A DNA stretch of 64,000 nucleotides from Yersinia intermedia (GCF_900635455.1 NZ_LR134116.1:1240001-1304000), one strand, 5' to 3'. Positions 10,552 through 18,624 are shown, counted from the first letter of the stretch. Made by a program: numbers and translations. The notes: generated by a model not told the origin, from the sequence alone.

Positions 10552-10826
10552 TCTACTTCTATAAATACAACGGATGAATACTGCGCTGGTATGCCTATTT
10601 GCCCGATTGGTACCATGTATAACGGTATTATCCATGTCGAAATAGCAGCACAGGCTGGTGCAGTTGTGCGCCCACAAGCGGTGGTTTATAAGTTAGAAAT
10701 TAATGATAAAAAAGCAGATTACCGCAGCCACAGGTTATTAGTTTGAGTCATTATTTGCCACAGCAATTTGGACAATTGGCACTGAATATAAAAGCCGATG
10801 ATGTGAAGGCGCTGCGCGGGGAATAG
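10552..10826 (+). pseudogene. Broken coding remnant continuing the 615-residue gene
   Basis: Directly after the TGA at 10549-10551 the same frame stays open for 64 codons to a TGA at 10744-10746. It encodes a plausible protein stretch (TDEYCAGMPICPIGTMYNG, then VVRPQAVVYKLEINDKKADY). A further 26 codons in another frame (10746-10826) read SHYLPQQFGQLALNIKADDV and end in TAG. This looks like the decayed 3' part of a longer gene with one stop and one frameshift, or a separate small decayed gene. The family is not recognised. Confidence 0.5.
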
Positions 10827-10835
10827 TGTATTAAA

Positions 10836-10859
10836 ATAAGGGAGCTAAGGCTCCCTTAT
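10836..10859. terminator. Bidirectional hairpin terminator
   Basis: ATAAGGGAGC and GCTCCCTTAT pair around TAAG. On the minus strand it is followed by TTTTAA and closes the 248-residue gene starting at 11609; on the plus strand it would end transcripts from the secreted-protein locus. Confidence 0.7.
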
Positions 10860-10862
10860 AAA

Positions 10863-11609
10863 TTAATGACTTTTTGCCAACTCATTTGCCAGTTTAAGTG
10901 TGTTTCTTTGCATTTGAGGTGTAATCTCATCGGTACTGTCAAAAAGGTCGCGAAAGTTTTTGCAGAGCTCCACCGCATCATTATTAGAACAAAATTTATT
11001 TCTGGATGAGCAATTTTTTAATAATTCTATTAGTTTTTCTTTTCTTTGTGGATCGAGTTTAAAACTGTTTATTAAATCCGACTTTTGCTTTATTTCTTCA
11101 TTTTTAAATGTTAATTCATGTAAAGAAAACTTAATTTCTGGATTGCAGTGTACATAATAAACTCCATTCAATTCCTCTATTCTTTCGGTCACCAGTTTCA
11201 TATCAACAGGCAGGGTGGCTGAGGGTAAATTAGTGTCAAAAATAAAAACCACTTGACGAGTATGATTGTCCTTAATATTTAATGTGTTGATATCCCAATG
11301 ATTGTCAGCTCCTTCTTCGAGATAGAAAAAGTTTCTAGGGTCCATATTTGCAGTAACATAATATAGCTTTTCACTAACGCCAAATTCAAGCGTGTTAAGT
11401 GATATTTCTATTCTTCCATTTAACTCCCCAATGGTGTTCTCTACATCAAATTGACTACTATATTGGTCTTGGATCAATGATTTAATATAATCTGTGGCTT
11501 CTATTTTACTATTTAATATTGGGCTGTTATTATTTTCACCTGAAAGTGGAGTATTTTTTTGTGTGAGGTTTATCGTTGCGACAGTCAATTCATTTGATAT
11601 GGGCTGCAT
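10863..11609 (-). CDS. Hypothetical cytoplasmic or effector-like protein, family not recognised
   Basis: 248 residues, AT-rich, polar, with no signal peptide or membrane segment. The N-terminal ~35 residues are rich in Ser, Thr and Asn (MQPISNELTVATINLTQKN...), followed by a mixed alpha/beta central part and a charged helical C-terminus with cysteines at NCSSRNKFCSNNDAVELC. A good Shine-Dalgarno (AAGGA, 7 bases before the ATG) supports the start and its own terminator follows. It lies in the AT-rich patch with the secreted protein, facing it. A polar Ser/Thr-rich N-terminus without a signal peptide is compatible with a type III effector, but that is only a guess. Confidence 0.7.
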   Translation of the reverse strand: MQPISNELTVATINLTQKNTPLSGENNNSPILNSKIEATDYIKSLIQDQYSSQFDVENTIGELNGRIEISLNTLEFGVSEKLYYVTANMDPRNFFYLEEGADNHWDINTLNIKDNHTRQVVFIFDTNLPSATLPVDMKLVTERIEELNGVYYVHCNPEIKFSLHELTFKNEEIKQKSDLINSFKLDPQRKEKLIELLKNCSSRNKFCSNNDAVELCKNFRDLFDSTDEITPQMQRNTLKLANELAKSH

Positions 11610-11720
11610 AAATAATCCTTAATTAAGTGGAGGTGAAAGTTGATTGCCTTTTTTCCCTATTTTAAGTAAAGGATTAAAATAGCTAATCAGGTTTTTACCT
11701 GATTCTGATTCAACATTGCC

Positions 11721-12161
11721 TTATTTAACCTTTTCATTATGCCAATGCATTAATATATATTCGCCATCATTACTGATACCGGTAGCTATAGCCACCCACC
11801 CCTGTTTTTGATAAAACGCCAGCGCATGCTGGTTTTTTGCCAAACATTTGAGTGAGCCGTGGCTGGCAAATCGCTGTTGTGCTGCCTGCAATAAGGCTTT
11901 CCCCGTACCGGCCTGTTGCACCACGGGGTCAATAAACAGATTATGCAGGAAACTCTCCTCCATAAAAATTGAGGCAAAACCCAAGTGTTGATCGCCATCA
12001 ACGGCAACCAGCACCGTTTCACCTATCGTTGAACGATCAAAATCTTCCAGCCTAAAGCGTTCAACGTCCAGCCAGGTAAATGCTGCTTTACGTGATGCCA
12101 GATACAAGGTGCGCAGGAATGGTCGGTCACTTTCCTGATACTGACGAATCTTGATGCTCAT
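11721..12161 (-). CDS. GNAT-family N-acetyltransferase
   Basis: 146 residues with the GCN5-related fold: the N-terminal IKIRQYQESDRPFLRTLYL, a central LHNLFIDPVVQQAGTGKALL containing the acetyl-CoA pyrophosphate loop (QQAGTGKA, a variant of Q/RxxGxG/A), and the C-terminal ALAFYQKQGW. The acceptor substrate cannot be predicted. It is a single gene running divergently from the thiD riboswitch. GGGAGG lies upstream of the ATG. Confidence 0.85.
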   Translation of the reverse strand: MSIKIRQYQESDRPFLRTLYLASRKAAFTWLDVERFRLEDFDRSTIGETVLVAVDGDQHLGFASIFMEESFLHNLFIDPVVQQAGTGKALLQAAQQRFASHGSLKCLAKNQHALAFYQKQGWVAIATGISNDGEYILMHWHNEKVK

Positions 12162-12266
12162 CCTACGGTTATACCTCCCAGACAGGGCATTTTCGCGACA
12201 TTGATCATTGGTTTAACCAATACATGATTGATCTTCTACCACCTGCCCGTGATAATAACAATTCTG

Positions 12267-12360
12267 ACTCGGGGTGCCTGCCACAAACAGTGGCATGGCT
12301 GAGATATTACCCGTATTACCTGATCTGGATTATGCCAGCGTAGGGAAGTCTCGGCACCTT
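12267..12360 (+). promoter_or_regulatory. TPP riboswitch (THI element) controlling thiD
   Basis: The conserved thi-box elements appear in order: CTCGGGGTGCC, CTGAGAT, ACCCGTA, ACCTGATCTGGAT and TGCCAGCGTAGGGAAG. Thiamine pyrophosphate binding is expected to switch off the downstream genes. Downstream, ACCGCCTTCTTGACCGCCGGTT overlaps the TTAGGAGGAAT ribosome-binding site at ~12386-12395, which suggests control of translation initiation rather than a classic terminator. The first start it governs is the small ORF at 12397, not thiD itself. Confidence 0.93.
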
Positions 12361-12396
12361 AGGGTACCGCCTTCTTGACCGCCGGTTAGGAGGAAT

Positions 12397-12498
12397 ATGT
12401 TTGTTCAACCTGCCGTTTTCTCTTTAGCTATTCTCGCTGTTGCTGCTATTCGAACTCCCATTGATATGAGTACGGGAGACATTCATGAAGCGAATTAA
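12397..12498 (+). CDS. 33-residue hydrophobic leader ORF between the TPP riboswitch and thiD
   Basis: An ATG with a perfect Shine-Dalgarno (TAGGAGGAAT) directly after the riboswitch opens a 33-codon frame. It encodes MFVQPAVFSLAILAVAAIRT and a short polar tail, and would form a single membrane-spanning helix. It overlaps the thiD start by 14 bases in another frame, the usual geometry for translational coupling. It is too short for most gene callers. It may be a real tiny membrane protein or simply a leader whose translation relays riboswitch control to thiD. Confidence 0.5.
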   Translation: MFVQPAVFSLAILAVAAIRTPIDMSTGDIHEAN

Positions 12499-13285
12499 TG
12501 CGCTCACGATTGCCGGAACTGACCCCAGTGGTGGGGCCGGTATTCAGGCTGATTTGAAAACTTTCTCTGCTTTGCAAGCTTACGGCACCAGTGTGATCAC
12601 CGCTCTGGTGGCACAAAATACCCGTGGTGTGCAGTCAGTTTATCCCATCGAACCGGCGTTTGTCGCAGCTCAACTCGATTCCGTTCTCAGTGATGTGCGC
12701 ATCGATAGTGCTAAAATCGGTATGCTGGCTAACGCTGACATTGTCGATATCGTTGCCAGGCAACTGCGCCGTTATCCCATCCCATTTGTAGTGCTGGATA
12801 CCGTGATGGTCGCCAAAAGCGGTGATCCGTTGCTGGCGCCAGAGGCCGTGGACGCAGTACGCCAATTGCTGTTACCGCAGGTTGCTTTAATTACCCCGAA
12901 TCTGCCAGAAGCGGCGGCGTTACTCAATTGCCAACCCGCTTGCGATGAGCAACAAATGTGTGATCAAGGGCGGGCGCTACTTGCACAGGGTTGCCAGGCG
13001 GTATTGATGAAGGGGGGCCATCTGAGTGGTGAAGATAGCCCTGATTGGCTGTTTACGGCACAAGGCGAACAGCGTTTTGTTACCCGCAGAGTGAAGACCC
13101 GTCATACTCACGGCACCGGCTGCACCTTATCGGCAGCATTGGCGGCTTTGCGGCCACGGCACCGCGATTGGGATGATACGGTGAATGCCGCCAAACACTA
13201 TCTGCAAGGTGCATTAGAACAAGCCGATACCCTTGAAGTCGGGCAGGGGGTAGGGCCGGTGCATCATTTCCACCAGTGGTGGTAA
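12485..13285 (+). CDS. thiD: Hydroxymethylpyrimidine / phosphomethylpyrimidine kinase ThiD
   Basis: 266 residues of the ribokinase-like fold. The N-terminal NALTIAGTDPSGGAGIQADLKTF holds the HMP-binding GGAGIQAD signature; VLDTVMVAKSGDPLL and the C-terminal HTHGTGCTLSAALAA (anion hole GTGC and catalytic residues) are intact. It phosphorylates HMP and then HMP-P in thiamine synthesis and salvage. Upstream lies the TPP riboswitch. thiM, which precedes thiD in E. coli, is absent here. GGGAGA lies 5 bases before the ATG. Three ERIC repeats follow immediately. Confidence 0.95.
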   Translation: MKRINALTIAGTDPSGGAGIQADLKTFSALQAYGTSVITALVAQNTRGVQSVYPIEPAFVAAQLDSVLSDVRIDSAKIGMLANADIVDIVARQLRRYPIPFVVLDTVMVAKSGDPLLAPEAVDAVRQLLLPQVALITPNLPEAAALLNCQPACDEQQMCDQGRALLAQGCQAVLMKGGHLSGEDSPDWLFTAQGEQRFVTRRVKTRHTHGTGCTLSAALAALRPRHRDWDDTVNAAKHYLQGALEQADTLEVGQGVGPVHHFHQWW

Positions 13286-13407
13286 TCCCCTTCGTCCTTG
13301 AAGCTACAGGGTTGTTAGCTGCGCTCCCCCCGCAGAATCACTGACTTGAGTCAGCTCATCGGGATGTGTTCACTTGCCGCCTACCTGCAACTCCAATGAC
13401 TTTGGGG
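13286..13407. repeat. ERIC element, copy 1 of a tandem triplet
   Basis: About 122 bp, from TCCCCTTCGTCCTTGAAGC to CTCCAATGACTTTGGGG. Its ends are inverted and its centre is palindromic (CTGACTTGAGTCAGCTCATC). It starts right at the thiD stop codon. Confidence 0.8.
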
Positions 13408-13526
13408 ATCCTTCGCCTTTGAAGCTGCAGGGTTGTTAGCTGCGCTCCCCCCCGAATCACTGACTTGAGTCAGCTCATCGGGATGTGTTCACTTGCCGCC
13501 TACCTGCAACTCCAATGACTTTGGGG
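13408..13526. repeat. ERIC element, copy 2 of a tandem triplet
   Basis: Nearly identical to copy 1, in the same orientation. It differs by the loss of a GCA triplet within the C-rich stretch (CCCCCCCGAATC) and a few substitutions. The near-identity points to recent local duplication. Confidence 0.8.
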
Positions 13527-13640
13527 ATCCTTCGCCTTTGAAGCTACAGGGTTGTTAGCTGCGCTCCCCCCGCAGAATCACTGACTTGAGTCAGCTCATC
13601 GGGATGTGTTCACTTGCCGCCTACCTGCAACTCCAATGAT
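13527..13640. repeat. ERIC element, copy 3 of a tandem triplet
   Basis: Nearly identical to copy 1 but lacking the last TTTGGGG end, because the repeat stops at CTCCAATGA. The whole 13286-13677 gap is filled by these three units; no gene is seen in it. Confidence 0.8.
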
Positions 13641-13677
13641 GAAGTGCATGCCTTATTTATTGGAATAGCAGAGATTC

Positions 13678-14541
13678 TTATGCTAATAAATAGCGCTGAG
13701 TCATTGCAAACATCGCGATAGCTCGTTGCAAATGATGGGCATCAAAACGGTTAAGCAGATAACTGTCCGCACCCTTGCGCGGGCGAATACACAGTGAGAG
13801 TTTTGGCTCGCCTGCTGCACCGTTAATCAGATCAAATTGATAACTGCCGATATCTTTTTCATCTTCACGCCAGGAAATTTGTACCGCAGGTAAGGGGTTG
13901 CCTGTGCTAGGTTGGCGAACGGCAAAAAAGTACTCTCCGGCCCAGAACCCAGCGTAATCTCCATCAGCCTGTAGATGTTTGGTGCGGAAAATAGGGGCAT
14001 CGACTAACTGGCGGATAGCCTCCGGCGTAATCTGTTGCTGGGTTTGCTGCCACAAAGGCGTGCCATTTTCAAGTTGCCAGCAGGCTGCGCCAAGATAATC
14101 ATTCAATTCGCACCAATCAGCATCTAGTTGCTGCAGCAGCTCTTCATCGAGGATATTACGGTATTGCTGCATACCGCTAGGTTGCTCGCCCAATGTTTCG
14201 TAGGTGATTAACTCCATGGTGCGAGGTTTACGGCGAAAGCTCATCCACAACACAGCCTTAGGAATGCGGAATTCAATGGATTGAATGCTCAGACGATAGC
14301 GATCGCCTTTATTCACCACAAAACCGTTGGCCGTACCGCGCTTATTCTGGTAATTACGTACCACCACCACGCTGTTTAGCCCCATCCAACCGGTAACATA
14401 ATGTTCGCTGTCGGAGTTAGCAACATCCAGATCGACAACCATCTGGATAATTTTATCCGTTTCAAGCTTAGCCAGCGGGTGGGCATCCCCGGCAGAGTAA
14501 TACAGCTTCTCGGGTTCTTCGGGTAACTCAACAGTTAACAT
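13678..14541 (-). CDS. Hypothetical protein of 287 residues, family not recognised
   Basis: Soluble, no signal peptide. The N-terminal half (~1-120) is beta-rich (KIIQMVVDLDVANSDSEHYV, GWMGLNSVVVVRNYQNKRG, RYRLSIQSIEFRIPKAVLW). The second half contains ELNDYLGAACWQLENGTPLW and a beta segment, LSLCIRPRKGADSYLLN. A purine-rich AAAAGG lies before the ATG. Base composition is like that of neighbouring core genes, so it is not obviously foreign. It stands alone between the ERIC triplet and the Ivy gene. I cannot assign a function. Confidence 0.75.
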   Translation of the reverse strand: MLTVELPEEPEKLYYSAGDAHPLAKLETDKIIQMVVDLDVANSDSEHYVTGWMGLNSVVVVRNYQNKRGTANGFVVNKGDRYRLSIQSIEFRIPKAVLWMSFRRKPRTMELITYETLGEQPSGMQQYRNILDEELLQQLDADWCELNDYLGAACWQLENGTPLWQQTQQQITPEAIRQLVDAPIFRTKHLQADGDYAGFWAGEYFFAVRQPSTGNPLPAVQISWREDEKDIGSYQFDLINGAAGEPKLSLCIRPRKGADSYLLNRFDAHHLQRAIAMFAMTQRYLLA

Positions 14542-14779
14542 GGCATGGCCTTTTATCGTGTTGTGATCGGCTAATAGCTATCTGGTTCATAGCTTAACTC
14601 AAGCTGTCATACAGATTATGGTATAACTGGAATTAGGATGAAAATTCGTGCTATGGATCAACTTTTTCGCCGGTTGATGGTCATAGACAGGCAAACCAAT
14701 ACCACGCCCGCTGAGCCGTTGCACAGAGCCAGGTTCGCTGCTCGGCGAGTAGATTAATCAGATAATAAGGATTTCGATA

Positions 14780-15301
14780 ATGAAAGGTAACAAAACCCGC
14801 CATTGTCTTGTTGCAGCGGTGATGTTCAGTGTCAGCTCTTGGGCCTTCGCGCAGTCAGCCACCACAACTGCCGCTGTCACGTCAGCCGCTGAGATGTCTC
14901 CCGCCCAAATCCGCACGACTACGGCAGATTTGCTGCAACAGCCGGTTTATAAGAATAGCTGGCAAAAAATGGTGAAAAGCCAAAAGAATCTCCCAGCATG
15001 GGCGCGCAAAGGGACAGGGACGTCGGCACCTTATGAGGTGCTAAATTGGCAAGGGCAGCAATACAAGGTGGGGCGAATTTGTAAACCTCATGATTGCAGT
15101 AATAACTTTATGTGGGTGGCGTTTAGCCAGAATAAAAAACAAGTATGGCAGGCGTGGGGAATGCGTATCTCTGTTGCCGACAAGCCACAAGCACTTGATA
15201 AGCCAAGTGAGTTCGCGACTTATCAATGGCTAGGTCGCCCTGATGACAGTATCCAGTCCATGCTAAAAAAACAGTTACAGCAAGATCCTAATTGGCACTG
15301 A
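14780..15301 (+). CDS. ivy: Ivy-type inhibitor of vertebrate (C-type) lysozyme
   Basis: 173 residues with an export signal (residues 1-24, ending SWAFA) and a mature domain carrying the Ivy hallmark CKPHDC at 101-106, whose disulfide-bridged loop plugs the lysozyme active site. LPAWARKG upstream of it is also conserved with E. coli Ivy (LPAWVMKG). A Ser/Thr/Ala-rich spacer of ~25 residues follows the signal peptide and is longer than in E. coli. The protein would act in the periplasm to protect peptidoglycan. AAGGA lies before the ATG. Monocistronic. Confidence 0.85.
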   Translation: MKGNKTRHCLVAAVMFSVSSWAFAQSATTTAAVTSAAEMSPAQIRTTTADLLQQPVYKNSWQKMVKSQKNLPAWARKGTGTSAPYEVLNWQGQQYKVGRICKPHDCSNNFMWVAFSQNKKQVWQAWGMRISVADKPQALDKPSEFATYQWLGRPDDSIQSMLKKQLQQDPNWH

Positions 15302-15501
15302 TGGTTGGTGATTCAGGCGTATTTATCAAAGATGCTAAACTCAATAGCGTTAACGATGCAGGCAGGGCGCTAATAAGCGAATTTATCTAGATTAATCAAT
15401 TGATTATATCAGTATAAATGCTACTGGCGGATTTGAATGCTGTTTGTAGCGGCCTCGTAGCAGCGAGGCCTGTGTGGTGAATACAGCTAACGCGGGAGAT
15501 A

Positions 15502-16467
15502 TCAGCCAACGCCCGCTTGATGCAGGTCGTGCAGATTAATGGCTCCCACCAGTTTCCCGTCCAGGTTCACCACCGGTGCAGCACTGAGATGGTGCTGATG
15601 CAGTGCCTCCAGCGCTTCTCCTGCACGCCACTGCTCAGGTAATCGGTAGCCTGGCCGAGTGATAGCGCTTCCCAATGGTTGTTGTAAGGTGCCGCCTTTT
15701 ACCAGCCAGCGGCGTAAATCGCCGTCAGTAAATACCCCGACTACCCGTTGCTCTGGATCACATACGGCCACCAGCCCTAGCCCTGTACGGCTCAGTTCTA
15801 ACATGGCTTCCATTACGCTGTCGGATTCATGTACCATCGGCAGGCTATCACCGGTTCTCATTAAATGATGGACCCGATTAAGCAGCCTTGCGCCCAAGCT
15901 GCCGCCAGGATGTGAGCGGGCAAAATCTTCTGCACCGAAACCGCGATGGCGCATTAATGCCATTGCCAGGGCATCCCCCATCATCAGGGTATTAACCGCG
16001 CTGGAAGTGGGAGCCAACCCCATCGGGCAAGCTTCGTGCTCAACACTGATATCCAGTACACAGGCAGCACCTAGCGCCAGCGGGGACTCTTTACCGCCAG
16101 TGATGGCAATCACGGGAATTTTGCTATCCGCTAGTAATGGCAGAATCAGGTCCAGTTCTTTGGCGCGGCCAGAGTAGGAGATAAAAATCACCACATCCTG
16201 TGGGCCAATCATGCCCAAATCGCCGTGCAATGCCTCAGCAGGGTGTACAAAGAAAGAAGGGGTGCCGGTACTGGCCAGCGATGCAGCAATCTTTTTACCA
16301 ATGTGACCAGATTTGCCAATCCCAGACACTACAGCCTTACCGGTGCAGGCTAACAATAACTCACAGGCCCGAACAAAATTATCATCTAAACGTGACAGCA
16401 ACTTGTGCGCTTCGGTCAGTTCAATTTCAAGTGTTTCGCGGGCATAGGTAATTAACGGATTAGTCAT
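15502..16467 (-). CDS. gutQ: D-arabinose 5-phosphate isomerase GutQ
   Basis: 321 residues from the ATG at 16467: an SIS sugar-isomerase domain ([38 protein letters not shown]) followed by two CBS domains ([20 protein letters not shown] and the C-terminal [21 protein letters not shown]). It interconverts ribulose 5-phosphate and arabinose 5-phosphate. The start overlaps the end of srlR by 8 bases, as expected for the last gene of the glucitol operon. A TTG three codons upstream is possible but would add residues absent from E. coli GutQ. Confidence 0.93.
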   Translation of the reverse strand: MTNPLITYARETLEIELTEAHKLLSRLDDNFVRACELLLACTGKAVVSGIGKSGHIGKKIAASLASTGTPSFFVHPAEALHGDLGMIGPQDVVIFISYSGRAKELDLILPLLADSKIPVIAITGGKESPLALGAACVLDISVEHEACPMGLAPTSSAVNTLMMGDALAMALMRHRGFGAEDFARSHPGGSLGARLLNRVHHLMRTGDSLPMVHESDSVMEAMLELSRTGLGLVAVCDPEQRVVGVFTDGDLRRWLVKGGTLQQPLGSAITRPGYRLPEQWRAGEALEALHQHHLSAAPVVNLDGKLVGAINLHDLHQAGVG

Positions 16468-17230
16468 TTTTATCAACCAGAATGATGTTAATGCCCATGT
16501 CCTGTAGTGCTTGCAAATATTCTGGGCTAATACCTTTATCTGTAATCAGGGTATCAACGGCACTTAACGGGCACACTACATTTGGGCTTTTACGGCCAAA
16601 TTTGGAAGAGTCGACCAGCAAAATGATACGGCTAGCGGCGTGGCACATAGCTGTACTGACATGATAAACTTCGTTAAACGTAGTGACTCCCGCCTTTAGA
16701 TCGACCCCATCCGCACCGATAAATAGCTTATCGAAACTGAAATTATCAAATGCAGACTCCGCCAGACTACCATGAAAAGAGGCTGAGCCTTTACGGTAAG
16801 TGCCACCTGGCATCAAGATAGTCTGATCGTTATCCAGTTCAACCAGTTCATTGACGATATGCAGGCTGTTAGTCATCACCGTGATATTGTTGAATTTTGT
16901 CAGGTGGGGCACCATTTGCAGCACGGTACTACCTGCATCAAAAACCAGGCTATCACCGTCTTTAATCAGTTTGCTGGCAGCTTGAGCAATTTGCTTTTTC
17001 TTATCCGTATTAATGTGGGTTTTACGGTCAATGGGTTGTTCTATATCATCACGATTTAATACTACCCCACCGTAGGTACGGATAACCGCCCCTTCATTTT
17101 CAAGGCTGGTTAAATCCTTACGGATAGTGGTACCGGTGGTTGAGAAATGCGCGGCGAGTTGATCGACGGCCGTCTTTCCGTGTTGTTGAAGATATTCCAA
17201 GATTGCAACCTGTCGCTGCTTTGGTTTCAT
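16460..17230 (-). CDS. srlR: Glucitol operon repressor SrlR (DeoR family)
   Basis: 256 residues. The N-terminal DeoR helix-turn-helix ([20 protein letters not shown], then [14 protein letters not shown]) is followed by a sugar-phosphate-sensing domain ([31 protein letters not shown]). It represses srl expression until sorbitol phosphate is present. It lies between gutM and gutQ as in E. coli. Two TTTCA-n-TGAAA sites just upstream (17278-17311) suggest it also controls its own transcription. Confidence 0.95.
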   Translation of the reverse strand: MKPKQRQVAILEYLQQHGKTAVDQLAAHFSTTGTTIRKDLTSLENEGAVIRTYGGVVLNRDDIEQPIDRKTHINTDKKKQIAQAASKLIKDGDSLVFDAGSTVLQMVPHLTKFNNITVMTNSLHIVNELVELDNDQTILMPGGTYRKGSASFHGSLAESAFDNFSFDKLFIGADGVDLKAGVTTFNEVYHVSTAMCHAASRIILLVDSSKFGRKSPNVVCPLSAVDTLITDKGISPEYLQALQDMGINIILVDKND

Positions 17231-17277
17231 AACGATCCCCGCTCAAGTATTTCCATTGCCTCTTCTCCAGGCATAAC

Positions 17278-17311
17278 TTTCACATGAAAAAGAATAACTT
17301 TCATTGTGAAA
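17278..17311. promoter_or_regulatory. Putative SrlR operator pair upstream of srlR
   Basis: TTTCACATGAAA (17278-17289) and TTTCATTGTGAAA (17299-17311) are near-palindromes of one type, 21 bases apart. They lie in the 84-base gap between gutM and srlR. A third copy, TTTCAAAGTGAAA, lies upstream of srlA. Assignment to SrlR is inferred from location. Confidence 0.45.
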
Positions 17312-17314
17312 ATA

Positions 17315-17680
17315 TCATGATTTCGGTTTAATCGCTAATAATAGTGCAGTTTGACATGCTTTATCCGTAGGGAAGATCACATCCGGGATTAAATCCTGCT
17401 GATGTAAGCCATGAAGCTGGGGTAATGGGCGAGGGCGGGCAAACACGCTAATGCCGCGCATGATCATGCTGTCACTGACCCGCATATTTTCATCGAAAGC
17501 CAGTGCTATCACCACGCGGGGTTTAAAACGCCCGCCAGAACGGCCAACACCGACTGATTTACTGTGCTGACATAGGCGATCGAAAGCACGGTTAAACTGA
17601 TTGATTTGCCACCAGCCGAGCATGATTTGCAGTACCCAGGCGATGATAACAATACTGATCAGTGCGGATGTGGGGGACAT
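17315..17680 (-). CDS. srlM: Glucitol operon activator GutM (SrlM)
   Basis: 121 residues with one N-terminal membrane helix (ALISIVIIAWVLQIMLGWWQ) followed by a cytoplasmic basic domain containing KSVGVGRSGGRFKPRVVIALAF, the conserved GutM core. E. coli GutM is described as an activator of the glucitol operon. It lies in the standard place between srlD and srlR. AAGGA precedes the ATG. Confidence 0.92.
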   Translation of the reverse strand: MSPTSALISIVIIAWVLQIMLGWWQINQFNRAFDRLCQHSKSVGVGRSGGRFKPRVVIALAFDENMRVSDSMIMRGISVFARPRPLPQLHGLHQQDLIPDVIFPTDKACQTALLLAIKPKS

Positions 17681-17686
17681 ATTTTA

Positions 17687-17816
17687 TCCTTCTTACTTGA
17701 TGTTGCAGCGATATTAGCGGCGTTCGTTGCTTAGCCCATCCTTGGGCCTTGCCTCGTTGAGGCCGCTAGAAACAGTCACCCTTCGCTCGCCGGGACTACA
17801 AACTGTTTTTTCAGAC
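17687..17816. repeat. Intergenic repeat of the second (GGCCCATCC..GGGCC) family inside the srl operon
   Basis: The srlD-gutM gap holds TTACTTGATGTTGCAGCG, TTAGCCCATCCTTGGGCCTT and CCTCGTTGAGGCCGCTAG. The same blocks recur near 22169-22325, 41604-41775 and, truncated, 57530-57590. It is non-coding and would be transcribed within the operon mRNA as strong hairpins. Confidence 0.6.
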
Positions 17817-17826
17817 AGCATCGAAC

Positions 17827-18606
17827 TTAAAACATCACCTGACCGCCGGTAATATTAATTGATTGCCCGGTGCAATAGGCCGCTTTATCGCTGGCGTAGA
17901 ACAACAGCATGTTAAGCACATCCTGATAATCACAACCCCGTTTTAGTGGCACTTTATCGGTGTAATACTTTTCAACTTCTTCCGGCTTAATGCCCAGTTT
18001 TGCGGCGTACTGAGGTAAAAGTGACTGGAACATCGGTGATTTCAATAAATTGCCTAACATCAGGGAATGTACCGTAATACCGTAGTCAGCCAGGTCCAGA
18101 GCCAGTGATTGGGTCAGACCAACACCACCAAACTTGGCAGCACTGTAACCCGAGTTGTGTTTACTGCCTACTTTACCTGATTTGGAATTGATCTGAATGA
18201 TTCGCCCAGCAATACCATCACGGATCATCAGGCGGGAGAATTCACGGGCACATAAGAAGTAACCGACCAGATTCACCTGTAGTGAGCGGTCAAAATCATC
18301 CAGTGGGAAATCAGTAATCGGTGCAGCTTTGGCAATGCCTGCGCTGTAAACGAGCAGGTTGGTTTGATGGAAACTTTGGTCTACTGCTTTTGCCAGCATC
18401 TGCACGCTGCTTTCATTGGTTGCATCAACCTGAAAACCACGGGCGCTATCTGCGCCGTATTCGGCATTAATCTGATCGGCGACTAGCTGTGCGTTATCTG
18501 AATTCAAATCAGCAACTGCAACTTTATACCCTGCTTCGGCAAGACCATGACACAAGAATGCGCCCAGAGTTTGTCCACCGCCAATAACGACTGCTACTTG
18601 TGACAT
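17827..18606 (-). CDS. srlD: Sorbitol-6-phosphate 2-dehydrogenase SrlD
   Basis: 259 residues, a classical short-chain dehydrogenase: the VVIGGGQTLGAFL dinucleotide-binding loop at the N-terminus, LLVYSAGIAKAAP, and catalytic Ser plus YSAAKFGG (Tyr-x3-Lys). It oxidises glucitol 6-phosphate to fructose 6-phosphate with NAD+. The open frame begins four codons earlier, but the ATG at 18606 (MSQVAVVIGGG) matches E. coli SrlD; GGAGG lies just upstream of it. Confidence 0.96.
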   Translation of the reverse strand: MSQVAVVIGGGQTLGAFLCHGLAEAGYKVAVADLNSDNAQLVADQINAEYGADSARGFQVDATNESSVQMLAKAVDQSFHQTNLLVYSAGIAKAAPITDFPLDDFDRSLQVNLVGYFLCAREFSRLMIRDGIAGRIIQINSKSGKVGSKHNSGYSAAKFGGVGLTQSLALDLADYGITVHSLMLGNLLKSPMFQSLLPQYAAKLGIKPEEVEKYYTDKVPLKRGCDYQDVLNMLLFYASDKAAYCTGQSINITGGQVMF

Positions 18607-18624
18607 AACTACCTCCAAAATTAT

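Noticed and set aside
12397..12498. Small ORF before thiD as a remnant of thiM
   Set aside because: The 33 residues show no resemblance to any part of ThiM that I can recall.
13286..13640. Regular tandem repeats considered as a CRISPR array or satellite
   Set aside because: The units are ~120 bp, almost identical along their whole length, without unique spacers, and match ERIC elements.
15450..15471. Hairpin GGCCTCG / CGAGGCC after gutQ as an intrinsic terminator
   Set aside because: No T-run follows on the minus strand; the sequence resembles the CCTCGTTGAGGC core of the second repeat family instead.
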